Below, in pieces: positions 26,250 through 36,749 of a stretch of DNA of 64,000 nucleotides. The translations under genes and the position numbers were made by a program. The DNA is from an uncultured Woeseiaceae bacterium. Lineage in GTDB: Bacteria > Pseudomonadota > Gammaproteobacteria > Steroidobacterales > Woeseiaceae. Location of the stretch: assembly GCA_947258565.1 (NCBI GenBank), contig CAMYJB010000005.1:46217-110216 (forward strand), given 5' to 3'. The notes below the pieces were generated by a model. The model was given only the letters and a program-made list of their open reading frames with translations. It made no database searches and had not been told where the DNA came from. The stretch's first letter is position 1. Every line of letters starts with the position of its first letter.

Positions 26250-28316
26250 ATGAATAAAAAGATCGCTCTTGCAGTCGTCCTGCTGGCCTTTACGGGTCAT
26301 TCGACGGCCGATGAAGGCATGTGGACCATCGACAATTTCCCCTCTGATCGGGTGGAAGAAAAGTACGACGTCAGGATCGATGACGCCTGGCTGCGGGCCG
26401 CGCAGCTTGCCACGACGAGGCTGGAAAACGGCTGTACGGGCTCGTTTGCATCCCCGGACGGGCTGGTGTTGACCAATAACCACTGCCTGTGGGGCTGCAT
26501 TCGCAATCTCAGCAGTGCAGAACGGAATCTTTCCGACAAAGGATTCATGGCGTCTGCTCGCGAACAGGAACTGCGCTGTCCCGGGCAGTCAATCTCGGTC
26601 CTGGTGGACCTCGAAGACGTGACGAACAACGTCTCCACGGCAACGAAGGGTCTCGAGGACGCGGCGGCAAATAACGCGCGCAAAGCGGCTCTGACGGGGC
26701 TGGAGACGGAGTGCGAGCAAGCGGCCGATGGGGCGTTCAAATGTGAAGCCGTGACGCTCTACAACGGGGGGCAGTATTTCATCTACAAGTACAAGCGCTA
26801 CGATGACGTGCGGCTCGTTTTTGCGCCGGAAAGCGATATCGCCGCATTCGGCGGTGACCCCGATAACTTCAATTTTCCGCGCTGGTGCCTCGATATGTCG
26901 TTCCTGCGCGCGTACGAAAACGGGAAGCCGGCGTCGACGCCGAACTATCTGCAGTGGCGGAGTGGCGGACCGAAGCTGGCGGAACCCGTGTTCATCTCCG
27001 GACATCCGGGCTCGACGGACCGGCTCCTGACCATGACGCAGCTCAAGATGCAGCGCGACGTCGTGTTACCGATGTGGCTGCTGCGCTACTCGGAGCTTCG
27101 CGGCCGGATGCTGGCCTGGCAGAACACGAGCGACGAGGCCGCCAGGACGGTGCAGCAGCGCATTGCGGGAATCGAGAACGCCATCAAGGTACGCAGGAAT
27201 CACCTGAAGGCCCTGCACAACGACTCGATGCTGGCAATGAAAGAAAAGCAGGAGCAGCAGCTACGCGCAGCCGTGGCCGCCGATTCGGAACTGCAGGCAG
27301 CCTATGGTGGCGCCTGGAAGCTGATCGACGAGGCCATCGATACCTATCGCAACTTCTACGAAGATCACCTGTTCATCGAGAACGCCGCGGCGCTCAACAG
27401 CGAACTGTTCAATCACGCACGCACCATCGTGCGCGGGACCGCGGAGCGCGAGCTTCCGAACAACGAGAGGATACGGGCTTACACGGATGCGGCCTTGCCC
27501 CAGGTCGAGCAGCGCCTGGCTGCGGAACGGCCCATTGACAGGGAATACGAAAAGCTTCGCCTTACGTTCTCCCTCGAGAAAATGCGGGAATGGCTGGGAC
27601 CCGACAGCAAGCACGTGCACAGAATTCTCGGCAAGGAGTCACCGCAAGACCTGGCTGCGGCGCTCGTTGATGGCAGCAAGCTCGACGATCCGGCGGTTCG
27701 CATGGCCCTCTGGGAAGGCGGGATCGAGGCCGTAAGAAATAGCGCGGACCCGATGGTCCGGTTGGCACTCGAGATCGACCCGCAAGCCCGGGCGCTGAGG
27801 GAGCGTTTCGAGAACGAAGTCGAGGCTCCACTAACCCGTGGCGAGGAGATGATTGCCGACGCGCGCTTTCAGATTTACGGATCCGACACCTATCCCGACG
27901 CTACCTTCACCTTGCGCGTAACATACGGGGCGGTCAAAGGCTGGCAGGAAAAAGGCGAACTGGTCGATCCGTTCACGCGTACCAGCAGGCTGTTCGAACG
28001 CGCAACCGGGGCGCGGCCATTCATGTTGCCGGATACGTGGCTGGCGGCGAGGGAGAAACTGGATCCCGATACGCCGTTCAACTTCGTGGCAACTACCGAC
28101 ATCACCGGCGGTAACTCGGGTAGCCCGATCGTCGCTGCCGACGGTAACCTGGTGGGCCTCGCATTCGACGGCAACATTTACTCCATTGCCGGTGATTACT
28201 GGTTCGACCCGGCTACGAACCGGACAGTAGGGGTCGACTCCGCAATCATGCTCGAGGCACTGAAAACGGTCTATGGTGCCGATGAACTCGTAAAAGAGCT
28301 GACCGTCGTGGAATGA
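26250..28316 (+). CDS. S46-family dipeptidyl-peptidase (DPP7-like)
   Basis: A 688-residue exported serine peptidase of family S46, which removes dipeptides from peptide N-termini in the periplasm. The signal peptide is residues 1-20. The catalytic His is in GLVLTNNHCLWGCI (around residue 75) and the Ser in DITGGNSGSPIVAADGNLVGLAFDGN. In this motif the residue after FD, equivalent to position 673 in the Porphyromonas enzymes, is Gly. Gly is the DPP7 state (hydrophobic P1), whereas DPP11 has Arg there (acidic P1). The helical regulatory domain lies between (about 290-480). The stop overlaps the next gene as ATGA. Confidence 0.93.
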   Translation: MNKKIALAVVLLAFTGHSTADEGMWTIDNFPSDRVEEKYDVRIDDAWLRAAQLATTRLENGCTGSFASPDGLVLTNNHCLWGCIRNLSSAERNLSDKGFMASAREQELRCPGQSISVLVDLEDVTNNVSTATKGLEDAAANNARKAALTGLETECEQAADGAFKCEAVTLYNGGQYFIYKYKRYDDVRLVFAPESDIAAFGGDPDNFNFPRWCLDMSFLRAYENGKPASTPNYLQWRSGGPKLAEPVFISGHPGSTDRLLTMTQLKMQRDVVLPMWLLRYSELRGRMLAWQNTSDEAARTVQQRIAGIENAIKVRRNHLKALHNDSMLAMKEKQEQQLRAAVAADSELQAAYGGAWKLIDEAIDTYRNFYEDHLFIENAAALNSELFNHARTIVRGTAERELPNNERIRAYTDAALPQVEQRLAAERPIDREYEKLRLTFSLEKMREWLGPDSKHVHRILGKESPQDLAAALVDGSKLDDPAVRMALWEGGIEAVRNSADPMVRLALEIDPQARALRERFENEVEAPLTRGEEMIADARFQIYGSDTYPDATFTLRVTYGAVKGWQEKGELVDPFTRTSRLFERATGARPFMLPDTWLAAREKLDPDTPFNFVATTDITGGNSGSPIVAADGNLVGLAFDGNIYSIAGDYWFDPATNRTVGVDSAIMLEALKTVYGADELVKELTVVE

Positions 28317-28963
28317 GAAAAATCATGAGAGTAGGCGTTTTGGGGTCGGGGGTTGTCGGGAAGGTTCTCGCGGCGGGTTTTGCCGGACATGGCCACGAAG
28401 TGATGATCGGCAGCCGTTCGCCGGAACAGCTTGCGGACTGGCTGCAGGAGCATCCCGGAGTTGGATCGGGCTATTTCGCTGACGCGGCTGCATTTGCAGA
28501 TCTGCTTGTGCTTGCCGTCAAAGGGACCGCCACGAGCAAGGCTCTGAGCCTCGCCGGAGCGGATAACCATGCCGGGAAGCCCGTAATCGACGCGACCAAT
28601 CCGATTGCCGACGAGCCACCGGTGAACGGAGTGCTCAGGTTCTTTACCAACCTCGATGAGTCCCTCATGGAACAACTGCAGGCGCAGTACCCGCGCACCA
28701 GGTTCGTAAAGGCGTTCAGCTCGGTGAGTAACGCGCGCATGGTGAACCCGCGCTTCGAAGGCGGCAAGCCGAGCATGTTCATCTGCGGCAACGACGCCGA
28801 TGCAAAAGCCGTTGTTACGGGTATTCTCGACCAGTTCGGGTGGGAAACCGAGGATATGGGCGGCGTAGAAGCGGCGCGCGCGATTGAACCGCTCTGCATG
28901 CTCTATTGCATACCGGGCTTTACCCATGACCAATGGACCCATGCATTCAAGTTATTGAAATAG
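28313..28963 (+). CDS. NADPH-dependent F420-reductase-like oxidoreductase
   Basis: A 216-residue Rossmann-fold protein of the F420 reductase-like (NADP oxidoreductase coenzyme F420-dependent) family. The dinucleotide-binding motif VGVLGSGVVGKVLAAGFAGHGHEVMIGSR is at residues 7-35. The segments VIDATNPIAD and VKAFSSVSNARMVNP follow. F420 synthesis is not evident here, so a simple NADP-dependent reductase is as likely. The ATG at 28313 overlaps the S46 peptidase stop; an ATG four codons later is an alternative. Confidence 0.8.
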   Translation: MRKIMRVGVLGSGVVGKVLAAGFAGHGHEVMIGSRSPEQLADWLQEHPGVGSGYFADAAAFADLLVLAVKGTATSKALSLAGADNHAGKPVIDATNPIADEPPVNGVLRFFTNLDESLMEQLQAQYPRTRFVKAFSSVSNARMVNPRFEGGKPSMFICGNDADAKAVVTGILDQFGWETEDMGGVEAARAIEPLCMLYCIPGFTHDQWTHAFKLLK

Positions 28964-29070
28964 CGCATGATACTCTCTCAATAGCCGGCGATTTGGCGAG
29001 AGATATATCCGCAAGAAGCTAGGCACTTACACGGATTGCCGTTTACCGCACGGGCCGGAGAATCGCCAGT

Positions 29071-29568
29071 GTGGGGGCGATCGAGTGGCTGGCCCCTGAA
29101 ACGAGCGATCGAATGCTGGAGCGACAAAAATTTACCGGGTTGGGAATCGTCCTCGCGCTCCTGTATTGGTTCGCGGAGTCCGTCATCCATCGCTTCGTCT
29201 ATGCCGAGGAATTCTTCGAAGTGGTTCCCTCGGATGTCAACGAGCTCTTGATGCGCCTGCTCATCATCGCGTTGATCGTCATTTTCGGGGTCTTTGCCGA
29301 CAACCGCGCGAAGAAGATCCGGGAATCGGAGCAAGAAAAGCACGCGGTCTTCGTTGCGACCGTTCGTTCGACGCAACACATTCTCAACAACCTCCTGAAT
29401 CAGCTGCAGCTTGTATTTTTCGACCTCGAGAAAGAGCATTGCCTCGAAAGCGAAACCAGGAAGCTCCTCGAAAAGTCGATCCGCGAAGGCAAAGAGCAGG
29501 TCGAGAGGCTCAGCACGGTTTCCGACATCAGCAGCGAGTCCATCGAAGAGTCCGTCAAACCGCGGTAA
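29071..29568 (+). CDS. Two-helix membrane protein with histidine-kinase-like dimerisation helix, no ATPase domain
   Basis: A 165-residue protein. Two hydrophobic segments (about 22-42 and 62-80) enclose a short loop, WFAESVIHRFVY to SDVNELLMRLLIIAL. This resembles the membrane module found at the N-terminus of several sensor kinases and GGDEF proteins. A cytoplasmic helix follows with VRSTQHILNNLLNQLQLVFFDLE, which looks like a kinase dimerisation/phosphoacceptor helix with a candidate His, but the protein ends about 65 residues later with no N/G boxes. GTG 29071 (GGAG 10 bp upstream) was used; ATG 29113 is an alternative. Function unknown. Confidence 0.6.
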   Translation: MGAIEWLAPETSDRMLERQKFTGLGIVLALLYWFAESVIHRFVYAEEFFEVVPSDVNELLMRLLIIALIVIFGVFADNRAKKIRESEQEKHAVFVATVRSTQHILNNLLNQLQLVFFDLEKEHCLESETRKLLEKSIREGKEQVERLSTVSDISSESIEESVKPR

Positions 29569-29647
29569 CTGAGAAGCGCCCGGCGGCCATATTAGGTAGA
29601 AGCCAGCATTGACCGGGCTGTCGCAACCCCGCAACAAGGAGACGGAC

Positions 29648-29887
29648 ATGCGTATGCAGACAAGATTGATCGGTGCCGCGCTTCTTGCAATCGCGGCATT
29701 GATGAGTAATGCGCTCCTCGCTGACGAGGCTCCCGTAGAGACGGCCGAAAATGCTGTCGGACTATACGACGAGGCGGCCCTATCGCCGACGGAGACATTG
29801 GTGAGCATCCACGCGATGACCATGCTGATTGATATACTGGCCGCAATGCAGATCGAGCAGATGGCATACCACCCGTATAACGAATAG
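29648..29887 (+). CDS. Small exported protein of unknown function
   Basis: A 79-residue protein with a clear signal peptide (MRMQTRLIGAALLAIAALMSNALLADE, cleavage near residue 25). The mature part is about 54 acidic residues, with a helix SIHAMTMLIDILAAMQIEQM. AAGGAG lies 7 bp before the ATG at 29648, so translation is well supported. No Cys, metal or repeat motif is present. It lies 79 bp after the membrane protein gene and 19 bp before the GNAT gene and may share their transcript. Confidence 0.65.
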   Translation: MRMQTRLIGAALLAIAALMSNALLADEAPVETAENAVGLYDEAALSPTETLVSIHAMTMLIDILAAMQIEQMAYHPYNE

Positions 29888-29906
29888 GAACGTCGGCTAC
29901 CGGGCC

Positions 29907-30434
29907 ATGGAGAGGGAACTCGAGATACGCGAGAGCGTGGCGCAAGACCGGGTCGAGATTGAAGCGCTCTATCCAAGGGCCTTTGCCGACGAGGACCTGC
30001 TTCCCCTGGTAGGCAACCTGTTGGCCGATCCCGGCGGCACTGTCTCGCTGGTCGCGATCCTCGGTTCCGCCGTTGTCGGAAATATCATCTTCACGAAGTG
30101 CAGTGTGGATGGCTGCGATACCAGGGCTGCATTGCTGGCGCCACTCGCCGTAGACCCGACTTGCCAGGGAAAGGGAATCGGGAGCGCGCTGGTTCAAGCC
30201 GGCCTGCGGCGGCTGCAGGAAGACGGCATCAGCATGGTGTTCGTGCTGGGTGACCCGGCTTACTACAGCCGATTCGGGTTCAGGTCGGAACCGACGGTCG
30301 GAACACCATACCCTTTGCCGACCGACTGGGCCGACGCATGGCAGTCGCTGCGCCTGGGGGACACTGTTGAGCTTGTGCGCGGAAAGCTGTCGGTTCCCGA
30401 AATCTGGCTCGATCCAGCGTTGTGGTCGGATTGA
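29907..30434 (+). CDS. GNAT family N-acetyltransferase (YhbS-like)
   Basis: A 175-residue GCN5-related N-acetyltransferase. The acetyl-CoA pyrophosphate-binding motif is LAPLAVDPTCQGKGIGSALVQAGLRRL (about residues 82-108, Q-G-K-G-I-G). The YhbS-type segment VFVLGDPAYYSRFGFRSE follows. It probably acetylates a small molecule or protein N-terminus. ATG 29907 was chosen because the longer frame starts inside the previous gene. Confidence 0.85.
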   Translation: MERELEIRESVAQDRVEIEALYPRAFADEDLLPLVGNLLADPGGTVSLVAILGSAVVGNIIFTKCSVDGCDTRAALLAPLAVDPTCQGKGIGSALVQAGLRRLQEDGISMVFVLGDPAYYSRFGFRSEPTVGTPYPLPTDWADAWQSLRLGDTVELVRGKLSVPEIWLDPALWSD

Positions 30435-30558
30435 TCCGAGCGGCCGGAGAACGGTGATCGGAGCGGTTCGGTCGACACGTCCGGCGTCTCTGGGTTACCT
30501 CCAGAAATAATAAAGGCCTCGGAATCGAGGCCTTTCGCAGAATTTGGCTCCCCGGGCC
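30435..30558. repeat. Degenerate copy 1 of a ~123-bp duplication (tRNA-Asn 3' end remnant)
   Basis: This stretch matches 30599-30721 in the same order with an offset of 163-164 bp. Shared elements are TCCGAGCG, the 13-mer ACACGTCCGGCGT, an AAAGGCCTCG hairpin and the 16-mer TTTGGCTCCCCGGGCC. The 16-mer is the 3' end of tRNA-Asn plus two flanking bases. Here no tRNA body follows, so this copy holds only the last ~14 nt of a tRNA. Confidence 0.75.
30512..30535. terminator. Bidirectional-looking terminator hairpin (copy 1)
   Basis: AAAGGCCTCG (30512-30521), loop GAAT and CGAGGCCTTT (30526-30535) form a perfect 10-bp stem. It can end the plus-strand GNAT transcript and is homologous to the tRNA-Asn terminator at 30673-30700. 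Confidence 0.7.
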
Positions 30559-30598
30559 CGCTCGGTACGACGTCCGCGCAACGCAGTACGCCGGTTAG

Positions 30599-30721
30599 TC
30601 CGAGCGATCGGACCAAGGCGATCGAAGCCGTAATGTAAACACGTCCGGCGTAGTTGCACTGGCACAGAAACAAAAAAGGCCTCGCAAGTGAGGCCTTTTT
30701 CGAAGTTTGGCTCCCCGGGCC
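30599..30721. repeat. Degenerate copy 2 of the duplication (includes real tRNA-Asn 3' end)
   Basis: This is the partner of 30435-30558, ending in the 3' end of the intact tRNA-Asn. The two copies share their fixed blocks, but the sequence between the blocks has drifted considerably, so the duplication is old. Confidence 0.7.
30673..30700 (-). terminator. Terminator of tRNA-Asn
   Basis: AAAAAGGCCTC (30673-30683), loop GCAAGT and GAGGCCTTTTT (30690-30700) form an 11-bp stem. Read on the minus strand it comes 7 bp after the tRNA CCA and ends in a T run. Confidence 0.85.
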
Positions 30722-30783
30722 GGACTCGAACCAGCGACCAATTGATTAACAGTCAACCGCTCTACCAACTGAGCTACCGGGGA
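30708..30783 (-). tRNA. tRNA-Asn (anticodon GTT)
   Basis: A 76-nt cloverleaf on the minus strand. The acceptor stem TCCCCGG pairs with CCGGGGA, discriminator G, and CCA is encoded. The D arm is AGCTCAGTTGGTAGAGC, the anticodon loop CTGTTAA reads AAC, and the T arm contains GGTTCGAGTCC. Confidence 0.97.
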
Positions 30784-30860
30784 ATGGTATTTGCCTGGAA
30801 TCCCTGCAGATTCCGGCATACTCAAGAGGGCCGGGATTCTCGTTCAGCCCCCTGTCGAAG

Positions 30861-32045
30861 TCAAGCCGCGAGTACCCGATACAGGCGATTCACGGCCTCT
30901 TCCAGCATTTCCTGGGAGCATGCGAAGGAGACCCGCAGATAGCCGGGTGCACCGAACGCCGATCCGGGAACGCAGGCCACGTCTGCCTCGTTGATCAACA
31001 TTTCGGTGAGCGCAGTGTCGTCGGCCAGGCCCAGCCGCGTTAGCGCTTCCTGTACCCGGGGAAAAGCGTAAAAAGTCCCTTCACCGGGCCGGCACTCGAT
31101 GCCCGGGATGTCATTCAGCGCGGGCAGTATGTAATCGTGGCGGCGCCGATAGACGGCGCACATCTCGGTAACCGGCCCCTGGTTGCCTTCCAGTGCGGCC
31201 TGAGCCGCGGCCTGAGACACGCTGCAGGGATTTGAAGTGCTCTGGCTCTGCACGGTCTTCATGGCGCTGATGAGTTCCTCCGGACCGGCAGCATAGCCGA
31301 TGCGCCATCCGGTCATCGCGTAGGCTTTGGACACGCCGTTTATCGTCACGGTGCGCTCGAACAGGGATGGACAGGCCCTGGCAAAACTGACGAAGGGTTC
31401 TTCGGCCCAGCAAATGTGCTCGTAGATGTCGTCGGCTGCGACCACCACATCCGGATAAGCCTCGAGCACCGCACCCAGCGCCTCCAGTTCCGACCGTGTG
31501 TAGCTGGCCCCGGTTGGATTGCTCGGGCTATTGAGCATCAGCAGCCGTGTTCTTTCGCTGAGAGCCGCTTTCAACCGCGAGGGAGTCACCTTGAAGTGCT
31601 CGTCGATGCCCGTTTCGATGATCACGGGCTCGGCCTCGGCGAGCAGTACCATGTCCGGGTAGGACACCCAGTAGGGCGCCGGGATAATGGCTTCGTCCCC
31701 GGGACCAAGCAGCGCCATGCAGAGATTGAACAGCGCCTGCTTGCCGCCGGCGGTAACCATGATTTGAGACGCCTCGTAGCCGAGGCCGTTTTCCCGCGCG
31801 AACTTGGCCTGGATTGCCGCCTTGAGTTCTGCCGTGCCGTCGATGGGCGTATACCGGGTCTTGCCGGCCGCAATCGCGGCGACCGCGGCGTCCCGGATAT
31901 GTTGCGGCGTGTCGAAGTCCGGCTCACCGGTTCCCAGGCTGATGATGTCCCGGCCCTTAGCCCGAAGCTCGGTGGCGAGCGCCAGCACGGCACCGGTTGG
32001 CGACGGTTTCACCCGCGCCATGCGCGGCGAAACTGATAAACTCAC
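30861..32045 (-). CDS. aspC: Class I/II PLP-dependent aspartate aminotransferase (type Ib)
   Basis: A 394-residue aminotransferase of the type Ib aspartate/prephenate aminotransferase group. Motifs are [47 protein letters not shown] and the PLP-lysine segment [18 protein letters not shown]. It makes aspartate from oxaloacetate and may also act on aromatic or arogenate substrates. GTG 32045 is the preferred start: GGAGG lies 6 bp upstream and the N-terminus [17 protein letters not shown] matches the family. An ATG at 32069 would leave only 3 bp before uvrB. Confidence 0.92.
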   Translation of the reverse strand: MSLSVSPRMARVKPSPTGAVLALATELRAKGRDIISLGTGEPDFDTPQHIRDAAVAAIAAGKTRYTPIDGTAELKAAIQAKFARENGLGYEASQIMVTAGGKQALFNLCMALLGPGDEAIIPAPYWVSYPDMVLLAEAEPVIIETGIDEHFKVTPSRLKAALSERTRLLMLNSPSNPTGASYTRSELEALGAVLEAYPDVVVAADDIYEHICWAEEPFVSFARACPSLFERTVTINGVSKAYAMTGWRIGYAAGPEELISAMKTVQSQSTSNPCSVSQAAAQAALEGNQGPVTEMCAVYRRRHDYILPALNDIPGIECRPGEGTFYAFPRVQEALTRLGLADDTALTEMLINEADVACVPGSAFGAPGYLRVSFACSQEMLEEAVNRLYRVLAA

Positions 32046-32072
32046 TGGTTGCCTCCGCGATATGGACACCCG

Positions 32073-34133
<2,061 letters not shown>

Positions 34134-34200
34134 GGGTCTTGCACGGCAGCAGGGGCTTCAGTATCGTAAGCCGCCCGTTACGTCGGGGGAATGATCGGAG

Positions 34201-34275
34201 GGGCGATTAGCTCAGGGGTAGAGCGCCACGTTGACATCGTGGAGGTCGCAGGTTCGAAACCCGCATCGCCCACCA
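34201..34275 (+). tRNA. tRNA-Val (anticodon GAC)
   Basis: A 75-nt cloverleaf. The acceptor stem GGGCGAT pairs with ATCGCCC, discriminator A, CCA encoded. The D arm is AGCTCAGGGGTAGAGC, the anticodon loop TTGACAT gives GAC, and the T arm is CAGGTTCGAAACCCG. Confidence 0.97.
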
Positions 34276-34281
34276 AATTAA

Positions 34282-34355
34282 GGGGACAGTGACTTTAAGT
34301 GCCAGGCGACAGGTCGCTCGCTCGTCGTCGCCTGGCACTTAAAGTCACTGTCCCC
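34282..34355. repeat. 74-bp perfect palindromic element (REP/MITE-like)
   Basis: Two 29-bp arms (34282-34310 and 34327-34355) are exact reverse complements around a 16-nt loop, a length far above chance. The arms begin and end GGGGACAGTGAC/GTCACTGTCCCC, which resembles, as I recall, the GGGGACAG-type ends found beside REP-associated tyrosine (Y1) transposases. No transposase is encoded. It starts 6 bp after tRNA-Val and, though lacking a T-tract, could still act as its terminator. Confidence 0.8.
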
Positions 34356-34421
34356 TGTTGTTGCTGTTGTGTCAGGGCAACAAAACGCCTGATTCCTTTG
34401 AAAAAATCCGGGTTCTCCCGG

Positions 34422-34450
34422 TTGTTTATTACACGCCGGGTATATAGAAT
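34422..34450 (+). promoter_or_regulatory. Probable sigma-70 promoter of the infC operon
   Basis: TTGTTT (34422-34427), a 17-bp spacer and TAGAAT (34445-34450) lie about 70 bp upstream of the infC start. thrS, the usual upstream gene, is absent here, so the operon needs its own promoter. Confidence 0.55.
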
Positions 34451-34503
34451 CGCGATCCCGTGCCGCTGCCCCTTGGCAGACGGCCGGTTTTACCTGTTGA
34501 TTT

Positions 34504-34521
34504 GAGGAGGACACCGGGATC
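34504..34521 (+). promoter_or_regulatory. infC ribosome binding site and AUC start codon
   Basis: GAGGAGG (34504-34510) lies 8 nt before ATC (34519-34521), which opens the IF3 frame. The first in-frame ATG (34609) would cut 30 conserved residues from the N-terminal domain. Rare AUU/AUC-type starts are the known basis for IF3 autoregulation. Confidence 0.85.
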
Positions 34522-35037
34522 GCAGTCACAAAACGCGTCAGGCGAAACGAGGAAATCGATGCCGCCGAGGTCAGGGTTATTGACTCGGAGGGTGAACAGA
34601 AAGGGGTCATGGCGGTCCCGGCAGCCATCGAACTGGCCAGGGACGAGGGCCTCGATCTCGTCGAGGTTGCGCCAACGGCAGATCCGCCGGTGTGTCGGAT
34701 CATGGACTTCGGCAAATACTTGTTCGAACAGAACAAGAAAGCCCAGTCGGCCAGACGCAAGCAAAAACAGGTACACGTTAAGGAAATCAAGTTCCGTCCG
34801 GGTACGGAAGAGGGTGATTACCAGGTCAAGTTGCGCAAGCTCATGGAATTCCTCGAGCACGGCGACAAGACCAAGATCACGTTGAGATTCAGGGGCCGGG
34901 AGATGGCGCACCAGGAACTGGGCGCGAATTTGCTGGCACGGGTCAGAGATGATCTGGAGGAATACGGTGTTGTCGAGCAGATGCCGCAGATGGAAGGGCG
35001 GCAAATGATCATGGTGATGTCACCGAAAAAGAAGTAA
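34519..35037 (+). CDS. infC: Translation initiation factor IF-3
   Basis: A 172-residue IF3, which prevents 50S joining and checks initiator tRNA and start codon. The N-domain ([26 protein letters not shown], then [27 protein letters not shown]), the linker [33 protein letters not shown] and the C-domain ([31 protein letters not shown]) are complete. The start is taken as ATC 34519. It heads the infC-rpmI-rplT-pheS-pheT-ihfA cluster. Confidence 0.95.
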   Translation: MAVTKRVRRNEEIDAAEVRVIDSEGEQKGVMAVPAAIELARDEGLDLVEVAPTADPPVCRIMDFGKYLFEQNKKAQSARRKQKQVHVKEIKFRPGTEEGDYQVKLRKLMEFLEHGDKTKITLRFRGREMAHQELGANLLARVRDDLEEYGVVEQMPQMEGRQMIMVMSPKKK

Positions 35038-35042
35038 GTGTT

Positions 35043-35063
35043 GCCCGGGGTGTAAGCCCGGGC
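35043..35063 (+). other. Hairpin between infC and rpmI
   Basis: GCCCGGG (35043-35049) and CCCGGGC (35057-35063) pair around a 7-nt loop, without a T-tract. This 102-nt gap is where L20 autoregulation of rpmI-rplT acts in E. coli; whether this stem takes part is unknown. Confidence 0.4.
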
Positions 35064-35139
35064 TGTCCCCGCCTGCAGCGGCCGGATGTTCCAAACGAAT
35101 TCCGGTACGTGGTATGGCTAACAAAGTGGAGACGACAAA

Positions 35140-35337
35140 ATGTCGAAGATGAAGACTAACCGGGGCGCCGCCAAGCGCTTCCGCCGGACTGCCAAGGGCG
35201 GCTACAAGCGCGCCCAGTCCCACCTCAATCACATTCTTACCAAGAAACCGGCCAAGCGTAAGCGTCATCTCGGTTCGACCGAGCGGATCGCCGATGCCGA
35301 TGTGAAGAGCGTGCGCCGCATGCTCCCCTACAGCTAA
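35140..35337 (+). CDS. rpmI: 50S ribosomal protein L35
   Basis: A 65-residue basic ribosomal protein. [25 protein letters not shown] at the N-terminus and [25 protein letters not shown] at the C-terminus are typical. It is followed 14 bp later by rplT in the usual order. Confidence 0.96.
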   Translation: MSKMKTNRGAAKRFRRTAKGGYKRAQSHLNHILTKKPAKRKRHLGSTERIADADVKSVRRMLPYS

Positions 35338-35351
35338 GAGGAGATTGAGAG

Positions 35352-36744
<1,393 letters not shown>

Positions 36745-36749
36745 TCGCG

